A DNA stretch of 5,161 bases from Bradyrhizobium sp. (GTDB taxonomy: Bacteria > Pseudomonadota > Alphaproteobacteria > Rhizobiales > Xanthobacteraceae): contig JAICIT010000243.1 of assembly GCA_025960445.1 (NCBI GenBank), forward strand, positions 1 through 5,161, in the 5' to 3' direction. The stretch's first letter is position 1. Each line of letters opens with the position of its first letter. Positions 1-5,161 of this stretch are shown piece after piece. The position numbers and the translations under genes were made by a program. Below the pieces are notes generated by a model that saw nothing but the letters and a program-made list of their open reading frames with translations, had not been told where the DNA came from and made no database searches.

Positions 1-584
1 CGCGTCCGCTGCAGCAGCCATTTCCGAAGTTTTATCTCGGCGGCGGATCGCGTCAGGCCTGGGAAATGTCGGCCAGGCATTCCGACGTGCATCTGTTCTG
101 GGGCGACCTGCCGGAGCGGATCGCTTCCAACATCGCCGAGATCAGAGAGATGGCAAGGGCCCATGGCCGTGAAGACATGATCGGCTTCGGCATGCGGCTG
201 CAGGTCATCTGCCGCGAGGATGAAGCGGAAGCCTGGGACGCTGCGGATAGGCTGGTGCGTTACGCCAGCGAGCGTCAGAAAGAGGAAATGAAGACGCTCT
301 ACAACAAATCCGAAGCCAACCAGCGCGTCCAACAACTCGCCCGCGAGCACGGCGATCTGCTGCTGCCGCATCTATGGACTGGCATCACCCGGGTCCGACC
401 CGGCGCCGGGATCGCGGTGGTCGGAAATCCCTCGCAATGCGCGGCGACGCTACAGCAGTTCATCGATGCCGGCTGCCATTCGTTTTGCTTATCGGGCTAT
501 CTGCACGACGAGGAAGCTGAACGGTTCGGCCGGCTTATCCGTCCCATTCTCGCGGACAACAATCGCGGCCGGCTTGCGGCCTGA
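1..584 (+). CDS. LLM-class flavin-dependent monooxygenase, SsuD-like (C-terminal part, 5' truncated)
   Basis: The reading frame is open from the left edge (first full codon at 3) to TGA at 582-584, giving 193 visible residues. The gene starts outside the window. The ATG at 66 is internal, because family-like sequence (FYLGGGS, then the SARHSDVHLFWGD block) runs across it. From memory of E. coli SsuD (alkanesulfonate monooxygenase, about 380 residues), the blocks match in order: YLGGGS, HSDVHLFWG, GFGMRLQVI, PHLWTGITRVRPGAG and LSGYLHDEEA. This family uses reduced flavin and O2 to oxidise small molecules, in SsuD splitting sulfonates to sulfite and aldehyde in the cytoplasm. The Arg of VRPGAG and the Tyr of LSGY are kept. 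The His of the SsuD RLHV motif is Gln here (codon 201-203). The C-terminal tail after LSGY is shorter than in SsuD. The substrate is therefore uncertain: a sulfonate is possible but not shown. Family confidence is high and the exact function is open. Confidence 0.88.
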   Translation, partial: RPLQQPFPKFYLGGGSRQAWEMSARHSDVHLFWGDLPERIASNIAEIREMARAHGREDMIGFGMRLQVICREDEAEAWDAADRLVRYASERQKEEMKTLYNKSEANQRVQQLAREHGDLLLPHLWTGITRVRPGAGIAVVGNPSQCAATLQQFIDAGCHSFCLSGYLHDEEAERFGRLIRPILADNNRGRLAA

Positions 585-594
585 CGGTCAGGCC
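578..594. terminator. Perfect palindrome across two convergent stop codons, possible bidirectional hairpin
   Basis: GGCCTGA (578-584), a CGG loop (585-587) and TCAGGCC (588-594) form a perfect 7-bp stem with a 3-nt loop. The left arm ends in the TGA of the monooxygenase gene and the right arm is the complement of the TGA of the cyclic-di-GMP gene. Both genes end in GCC TGA, so transcripts from either side would fold the same way at their 3' ends. No T-run follows on either strand, so this is not a classical intrinsic terminator. It could be a weak bidirectional terminator, a 3'-end stabiliser, or a chance result of matching last codons. Confidence 0.4.
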
Positions 595-3500
595 ACGGCC
601 CAGACGCTCTCGCGGTCGGTTCCGAACAGGCGCTTTACCTCCGCGCTGGGCTTGGCGGCGCTGAACAGGTAACCCTGCATCTCGGTGCAGCCGAGCCTGC
701 GCAGCATTTCCTTTTGCTCTGGTGTTTCGACGCCTTCCGCTGTTGTCGTGATGTTACGCGTCGCTGCTATGTTCACGACCGCCTGGACGATCGCCGATGA
801 GCCGTCGATTTCAGCGACGTCACTGACGAAACAACGATCGATCTTGATCTTGTCGAACGGGAACCGCTTCAGATAACTCAGCGAGGAATAGCCGGTGCCG
901 AAATCGTCGAGCGCGATGCGAATCCCGAGCTCGCGAAGCTGATGCAGGATCGCAAGCGCCATCTCGTCGTCGCGGATCAGCACGGCTTCGGTAATTTCCA
1001 ACTCGAGCCGGTTTGCGGCGAGCCCGGAAGCGGCAAGCGCGCCGGCGACTTTCAGCGACAGGGTCGGGCATTTCAACTGGATGGGTGAAACGTTGACGGC
1101 AAGCCGCACATGATGCGGCCATGTGGCCGCCTCGGCGCAGGCGGTTCGCAGCACCCATTCCCCGAGTTCGACGATCAGCCCGGTCTCCTCGGCGACGGCG
1201 ACAAAATCCCCCGGCGAGATCATCCCGCGTTGCGGATGGCGCCAGCGAAGCAAGGCTTCGCAGCCGGTCACCTCATCGCTGTTGAGATCGACAACCGGCT
1301 GGTAGTGGAGTTCGAAGCTTCCGTCGACGAGCGCCTGCCGCAAATCGCGTTCGAGCGTAAGCCTTGCCTTGGCCTGGGCGTCCATCGCCGGTTCGAAGAA
1401 GCGATAGGTTCGCCGGCCGTCGCCCTTGGCGCCGTACATTGCCAAATCGGCATTCTTGACAAGCTGATCGAGATCGGTCCCGTCGCGTGGCGCCAACGCG
1501 ATCCCGATACTGGCATCGGTCGAGAGCTGATGCCCAAGGCATTCATAGGGTTGGCGGATCGCATCTTGAATGCGCGTTACGAATTCGATGACATCACCGG
1601 AATGTTCGACATCGGTCTGGATCACCGCGAATTCGTCGCCGCCCAACCGGGCAACATGGTCGCACTCCCTGATGCAGTCCCTGATCCGGGCCGCGACGGC
1701 CTTGAGAAGTTCGTCGCCGACGTGATGTCCCAGTGAATCATTGATTCCCTTGAACTCGTCGACATCGATGTAAAGCAACGCGAACTGTTCGCCGCGACTG
1801 GTCTTCTGCAGTTCGCGTTCGATCCGCTCCCGGAACAGCACGCGGTTCGGCAGGTCGGTCAGCGCGTCGTAGTGGGCAAGATGCGCGATCTTCTCATCCG
1901 CGCGCCGTCGATCGGTGACATCGTCAACGACGTTGATGATATATCGCGTCTGTCCAGACTGGTCCGGAATTCCGATCCGCCGTGAGGTGATGAAGCGCTG
2001 GCCGGTCGCCTGGCTTTGCCACGGGGTTATATCGAGGAACAGGCCTTCGGGGCATTGCAGGGCTTTTTCATCGTCCGCCGCGATCACCTCCGCAGCCTCC
2101 TTCGGGAAAAGATCGAGGGCCGTCTTGCCAACTATCTCATCGCGCGACATTCCGAACTCGGTCTCGGCTACCCGATTGGCCAACACGTATCGGCGATCAC
2201 GCATATCCTTGACGGTAATCTGGGTTGGAATGTGATCGATGATCTGGCGGAGGAAAGCGTAGTTGCGGTCGCGCTCCTGTTCGAGATTGCGACGGTCCGT
2301 GATGTCTTCGATGGTCGCCACCCATCCGCCTTCCGTCAGCGGCTTATTGACGATCTGAAACGAACGGCCGTCGGCGCATTCCATCATGGTGCGGCTGACT
2401 TTGCCCTCGGCGACATTCTGCATGATAGCGGAGCAGAACTCCTCGACGTTGCCGTCAAAGGAGCCGGTTTCCTGTCGATGGCGGATGACATCGAGGAAAT
2501 GGCATCCGGGCTTAATGACGTCTGTCGAGAGGCCGTACATGTCGATATAGCGACGATTGCAGGTAACGACGCGCGCCGATGCGTCATACAGCACCAGGCC
2601 CTGGGTCATGTTGTTCAGCGCAGTGTCAAGCCGATGCCTTTCGGATTCGAGCCGCTGCTGCGACTCCTGGTTCTGCTGCTTCACCTGCCGGACGATCAGG
2701 TAGAGAATGGATGCAATTACGATCGCGGATAAAGCGGCAATCGAGACCAGGAAGCGCGTCTGCTCGCGCCAATCCGCGAGCACGGCGGAGATGGTCGAGG
2801 TGGCGACGATAATGATAGGGAAGTGGTTCAGGCTGGCGGCAGACCCAAGTCGATCCTGCCAGTCCACGGAGCTTTCAAACCGGAGCGTCTGCAGGCCGCC
2901 GTCGGCCCGAACCATGTCCAACAGCGGCGCTCGCGCTAACTTCTGCCCGATCATCGAATCGGCACGGGGGTAGCGCGCCAGCAACGTTCCGTCACGATGG
3001 AACATGGAAATTGCTGCACCCTCACCAAGCAGGACCGACGCGAAAAAATTTTCGAAATTGAGGGGATCAATCCGCCGCGCCATCACGCCCAGAAAAATCC
3101 CGTTCGGCCCGCTCAGCCGGCGAACGATCATCATGGTGGTGACGTTACCGGTGAAGTTACTGCGCTCCGGTTCGGTCATCATGATTTTCGACCGGGGATC
3201 GGATTTGAGCGACTTGAAATAGTCGCGCTCGGCAATGTCGAGATCAGGGAGCGGCCATTCGCCCGAACTGTTGATCAGCTTCCCATTCGTATCGAAAATG
3301 TTGACATCGCCGATGTATGACAGCGCGCTGGCTTTCGATTTTAGCAACAGGTGCGCGTCCCACGTGGACATCCGGCTCTTGAAAATCTCGGGCGACGCGC
3401 TCCCTTCGAATTGCATTTTGGCAATCAGATCGGTTGCGATGATATCAGAGTCGGCGAACTGTTGATCGAAGTGACGCGTGAGCAGCAGCACGGTGGTTTG

Positions 3501-3674
3501 GAGTTCGCGCTCGCTATTGCTGATCGCGCGCTCGCGGAACTGGCCAACGATAATCGCGATGTCGATCGTGATCGCCGCGACCACGAGAACGCCGGTGAGG
3601 ATGAGCCAAAGAACTGGGCCTCGCTTCAACGAGGTGGCCGCTTGATGCGGGCTGCGCGCCGTGCTTCCTGACAT
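588..3674 (-). CDS. Membrane-anchored Cache-PAS-PAS-GGDEF-EAL cyclic-di-GMP cyclase/phosphodiesterase
   Basis: A 1028-residue protein that probably both makes and breaks cyclic-di-GMP at the inner membrane. Order: TM1 about 20-43; periplasmic Cache-type sensor about 50-300 with an RDYF motif at 150-153; TM2 about 308-329; a short helical linker; PAS 1 about 347-460; PAS 2 about 470-590; GGDEF about 594-755; EAL about 775-1015. The cyclase has DVDEFKGIND (637-646) and an intact GGDEF (678-682; 1629-1643). RECD (669-672) lies five residues before it as a product-inhibition I-site. The phosphodiesterase keeps EAL (E806), NVSP (N861), E893 in ELEITE, D923-D924 in DDFGTG, K944, E980 in AEGVET and Q1000 in MQGY. 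Their spacing from E893 on matches known active EAL enzymes. Both halves look competent, so the ligand and the PAS domains would set the balance. The ATG at 3674 is preferred: it has an AAGG site, whereas the frame further upstream opens only with a TTG at 3746 and adds 24 residues of no membrane or domain character. The signal sensed is unknown. Confidence 0.95.
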   Translation of the reverse strand: MSGSTARSPHQAATSLKRGPVLWLILTGVLVVAAITIDIAIIVGQFRERAISNSERELQTTVLLLTRHFDQQFADSDIIATDLIAKMQFEGSASPEIFKSRMSTWDAHLLLKSKASALSYIGDVNIFDTNGKLINSSGEWPLPDLDIAERDYFKSLKSDPRSKIMMTEPERSNFTGNVTTMMIVRRLSGPNGIFLGVMARRIDPLNFENFFASVLLGEGAAISMFHRDGTLLARYPRADSMIGQKLARAPLLDMVRADGGLQTLRFESSVDWQDRLGSAASLNHFPIIIVATSTISAVLADWREQTRFLVSIAALSAIVIASILYLIVRQVKQQNQESQQRLESERHRLDTALNNMTQGLVLYDASARVVTCNRRYIDMYGLSTDVIKPGCHFLDVIRHRQETGSFDGNVEEFCSAIMQNVAEGKVSRTMMECADGRSFQIVNKPLTEGGWVATIEDITDRRNLEQERDRNYAFLRQIIDHIPTQITVKDMRDRRYVLANRVAETEFGMSRDEIVGKTALDLFPKEAAEVIAADDEKALQCPEGLFLDITPWQSQATGQRFITSRRIGIPDQSGQTRYIINVVDDVTDRRRADEKIAHLAHYDALTDLPNRVLFRERIERELQKTSRGEQFALLYIDVDEFKGINDSLGHHVGDELLKAVAARIRDCIRECDHVARLGGDEFAVIQTDVEHSGDVIEFVTRIQDAIRQPYECLGHQLSTDASIGIALAPRDGTDLDQLVKNADLAMYGAKGDGRRTYRFFEPAMDAQAKARLTLERDLRQALVDGSFELHYQPVVDLNSDEVTGCEALLRWRHPQRGMISPGDFVAVAEETGLIVELGEWVLRTACAEAATWPHHVRLAVNVSPIQLKCPTLSLKVAGALAASGLAANRLELEITEAVLIRDDEMALAILHQLRELGIRIALDDFGTGYSSLSYLKRFPFDKIKIDRCFVSDVAEIDGSSAIVQAVVNIAATRNITTTAEGVETPEQKEMLRRLGCTEMQGYLFSAAKPSAEVKRLFGTDRESVWAVA

Positions 3675-3681
3675 TATTGCG

Positions 3682-3685
3682 CCTT
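3682..3685 (-). promoter_or_regulatory. Ribosome binding site deciding the start of the cyclic-di-GMP gene
   Basis: Read on the minus strand, AAGG lies 7 nt before the ATG at 3674 (AAGGCGCAATA-ATG). This spacing suits initiation and supports this ATG over the in-frame TTG at 3746. Confidence 0.6.
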
Positions 3686-3786
3686 GTGTTGGAAACCGGC
3701 TTTCGAATGCTCGGCCTCCTCCCCAAAAAGAGCATACAGGGCGCAAATGGCGTAGCGGTTAGCAAATTCGGTTACTTAGGGCTTAA

Positions 3787-3811
3787 CGGGTTTCCATGCG
3801 GGGAAAGCCCG
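3787..3811 (-). terminator. Weak terminator-like hairpin downstream of livM
   Basis: On the plus strand, CGGG-TTTCC (3787-3795), the loop ATGCGG (3796-3801), then GGAAA (3802-3806), one unpaired G (3807) and CCCG (3808-3811) give a 9-bp stem with a single bulge. It lies 25 bp past the livM stop. In livM transcription direction it is followed by TTAAGCCC rather than a U-run, so termination is likely partial if it occurs at all. Read-through into the cyclic-di-GMP gene remains possible. Confidence 0.4.
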
Positions 3812-3836
3812 GCCTTGGGCAGCGTCGATGGAAGCG

Positions 3837-4907
3837 TTAAGAGCGTTTTGACCGAGCGCCTCGCAACCGGCCCACCACGCCGGTCGGAAAGAAATAGACG
3901 CTTGCAATGAACAGCAGGCCCAGCCAGAGCAGCCAGCGATCCGGATGCAGCAAGCCGGGAAGCACGGGCAGGCCCGCTTCGGCGGCCGCATTGGATGCAG
4001 CGCCCATCAGCGTCTGCAGATAGTTCTGCGCCAGAATAAAAATCGTCGCGCCGATGATCGCGCCGTAGATCGTGCCCATGCCGCCGATGACCACCATCAG
4101 CAATATGTCCAGCATGATCGAAAAGCTCAGCGAAGTATCGGGACCGGCATAACGGAGCCACAGCGCGTTGAGCATGCCCGCGCTGGCGGCGACCAGCGCG
4201 GCTAGGCAGTTGGCGTAGGTCAGGTGGAATACCGTGCGGAAGCCGAGCGCTTCGGCGCGAAAGCGATTCTCCCGGATTGCCTGCAGCACGCGGCCGAACG
4301 GCGAGTTCACCACCCGCAGCAGCGCCAGGATCATCGCGCCGCAACCGGCGAAAATCACATAGTAAGTCAGCACGCGGCCGTTGAGTTCAAACCCAAACGT
4401 ATCCTTTGAGATCAGCTTGGTGCCCGGACGCAGCAACTCCGGGAGCTGGAAGCTGCGGCCGTCCTCGCCACCGGTGAGCCACGACAACTGCGAGGCCAGC
4501 ACCAAAAACGCGGATGCCACCGCGAGCGTGATCATGGCGAAAAAGATCGCCTCCACCCGAAGCGAAAATAGTCCAATGGCGAGCGCCAGCAATATTGCCA
4601 ACGGCAGGCCGATGGCGACGCCGGTTGCGACCGCGGCCCAGCTCGGACCCATCGAATAGAGCGCGATGGCAATCGCGTAGCTGCCGATGCCGTAGAACAT
4701 CGTATGCGCAAACGACACCGACCCGGTGTAGCCGAGCAAGAGATCATAAGAGGCCACCAGCGCTGCAAAGATGCAGATCTTGGTGGCGACATTCATGGCC
4801 TTGGCGCCCGGGAAGACAAATGGCGTCAACGCCAGGATTGCAATGATGATCACGAGCAGGATCGAAAGGGCGCGGCTGCGCGGCGGGTCGCCGGAAAGGA
4901 TCATCAT
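3837..4907 (-). CDS. livM: ABC transporter permease, branched-chain amino acid type (LivM family)
   Basis: A 356-residue, strongly hydrophobic protein with about eight to nine membrane segments (for example near 14-33, 89-115, 119-140, 180-199, 229-249, 262-292 and 324-341). It is one of the two inner-membrane subunits of a HAAT-family importer. Family marks are YDLLLGYTGSVSFAH (54-68), WLTGGEDG (143-150), the cytoplasmic ATPase-coupling loop SPFGRVLQAIREN followed by AEALGF (202-223), VIGGMGTIYGAIIGA (273-287), and the C-terminal FFPTGVVG. Length is normal for LivM. The frame stays open further upstream to 5153, but that part is the out-of-frame shadow of livH. Two adjacent ATG codons (4907 and 4904) are both possible starts. 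GAAGAG lies 3 nt before the first and 6 nt before the second, so the second may be the one used (355 residues). The substrate could be branched-chain amino acids, but family members also carry other amino acids, amides, urea or aromatic acids. No livG or livF follows it. Confidence 0.93.
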   Translation of the reverse strand: MMILSGDPPRSRALSILLVIIIAILALTPFVFPGAKAMNVATKICIFAALVASYDLLLGYTGSVSFAHTMFYGIGSYAIAIALYSMGPSWAAVATGVAIGLPLAILLALAIGLFSLRVEAIFFAMITLAVASAFLVLASQLSWLTGGEDGRSFQLPELLRPGTKLISKDTFGFELNGRVLTYYVIFAGCGAMILALLRVVNSPFGRVLQAIRENRFRAEALGFRTVFHLTYANCLAALVAASAGMLNALWLRYAGPDTSLSFSIMLDILLMVVIGGMGTIYGAIIGATIFILAQNYLQTLMGAASNAAAEAGLPVLPGLLHPDRWLLWLGLLFIASVYFFPTGVVGRLRGARSKRS

Positions 4908-4916
4908 CGGCTCTTC
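4902..4916 (-). promoter_or_regulatory. livH-livM overlap with internal ribosome binding site
   Basis: On the minus strand the order is GAAGAG (4916-4911), CCG, then ATGATG (4907-4902). The livH stop TGA (4906-4904) is embedded in the double ATG, so the genes overlap by 4 nt (ATGA) or 1 nt (TGATG). This arrangement indicates translational coupling, which keeps the two permease subunits in similar amounts. Confidence 0.75.
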
Positions 4917-5161
4917 ACTGCATACAGCCCGCGCGGGCGCCACATCAGGATCGCGACCATCAGCAAAATATTCGAGACCAGCGCCAGCTTCGGCACCAGG
5001 AACCCGCCGTAGTTGGCCACCATGGCGACCAGCAGCGCGCCGATGAAGCAGCCGCCGATCGAGCCGAGGCCGCCAATAATGACCACGATGAAAACCAGGA
5101 CCGTGAGATCGTTGCCCATCGAAGCATGCACCTGCTCGCGGTACAGCGCCCACATGATCCC
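4904..5161 (-). CDS. livH: ABC transporter permease, branched-chain amino acid type (LivH family), C-terminal part
   Basis: The last 85 residues of a LivH-type inner-membrane permease. The frame is open to the right edge (Gly-Ile precede the Met at 5155), so the true start lies outside and the Met at 5155 is internal. The visible part carries QVHASMGNDL, then the family motif VIIGGLGSIGGCFIGALLV, the last membrane helix (SNILLMVAILMWRP) and the typical RPRGL ending before a short basic tail. LivH pairs with LivM to form the channel of a HAAT importer, powered by LivG/LivF ATPases and fed by a periplasmic binding protein, none of which is visible here. It is directly followed by livM with overlapping stop and start codons. 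The substrate cannot be told from this fragment. Confidence 0.92.
   Translation of the reverse strand, partial: GIMWALYREQVHASMGNDLTVLVFIVVIIGGLGSIGGCFIGALLVAMVANYGGFLVPKLALVSNILLMVAILMWRPRGLYAVKSR

Larger units (their letters stand above)
3675..3836. other. 162-bp intergenic spacer between livM and the cyclic-di-GMP gene
   Basis: Noncoding stretch between two minus-strand genes. It is visibly richer in A/T runs than its surroundings (for example near 3720-3730 and 3765-3786). It contains the hairpin at 3787-3811 close behind livM, and the ribosome binding site at its other end. On the minus strand TATGCT (near 3735) could be a -10 element, but I see no good -35 hexamer at the right distance, so I do not call a promoter. 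A purine-rich GGGGAGGAGG (minus strand, 3715-3724) resembles a ribosome binding site but has no ATG, GTG or TTG at usable distance. Confidence 0.7.

Noticed and set aside
66..68. ATG at 66 as the start of the monooxygenase gene
   Set aside because: The frame is open to the left edge and the upstream residues fit the SsuD family, so this Met is internal.
1110..1736. 208-residue open frame on the plus strand inside the cyclic-di-GMP gene
   Set aside because: It lies antisense to the GGDEF-EAL coding region, whose motifs are unambiguous; the product has no recognisable domain and high-GC codon bias readily opens such frames.
2016..2732. 238-residue open frame on the plus strand opposite the PAS region
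   Set aside because: Antisense shadow of a clear coding region with no family resemblance; its length is explained by high-GC codon structure.
3715..3724. GGGGAGGAGG (minus strand) as the ribosome binding site of a small gene
   Set aside because: No ATG, GTG or TTG lies within usable distance; the nearest real start, at 3674, is about 40 nt away and has its own site.
3675..3746. N-terminal extension of the cyclic-di-GMP protein from a TTG start
   Set aside because: The extra 24 residues have no domain or signal character, and the ATG at 3674 has a well-placed AAGG site.
3772..4344. 190-residue minus-strand frame within livM
   Set aside because: Out-of-frame shadow of LivM; Arg/Gly/Ala-rich with no family features.
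4908..5153. Upstream extension of the livM frame
   Set aside because: This stretch encodes the LivH C-terminus in another frame; the extension is Arg/Gly-rich and unlike any LivM N-terminus.

Overview
The window looks like a chromosomal segment of a high-GC alphaproteobacterium, most likely of the Bradyrhizobium/Rhodopseudomonas group. That placement rests on base composition and on the style of the encoded proteins (a Cache-PAS-PAS-GGDEF-EAL sensor and LIV-type permeases). It is an inference, because no rRNA or other marker gene is present. The window is densely coding and I see no tRNA, CRISPR array, insertion sequence or phage gene.

Layout: positions 1-584 (+) hold the C-terminal part of a flavin-dependent monooxygenase of the SsuD-like luciferase family, cut by the left edge. 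Its stop is separated by only 3 bp from the stop of a convergent gene at 588-3674 (-). That gene encodes a 1028-residue membrane-anchored protein with a periplasmic Cache sensor, two PAS domains, and GGDEF and EAL domains that both keep their catalytic motifs. A 162-bp spacer (3675-3836) follows, with a weak terminator-like hairpin. Next come two overlapping genes on the minus strand: the LivM-type permease (3837-4907) and the 3' end of the LivH-type permease (4904-5161), cut by the right edge.

How they work together: LivH and LivM would form the membrane channel of an ABC importer of the branched-chain (hydrophobic) amino acid family. Their ATPases and binding protein are not in the window and are presumably upstream of livH, beyond the right edge. 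The cyclic-di-GMP protein lies downstream on the same strand and could be read through from the transporter operon or have its own promoter in the spacer. No sequence signal settles this. The monooxygenase belongs to a separate, convergent unit.

I found no convincing undescribed system. The points most worth a second look are a perfect palindrome built from the two convergent stop codons, a His-to-Gln change at a position important in SsuD, and the pairing of a Cache-type c-di-GMP sensor with an amino-acid-type transporter.
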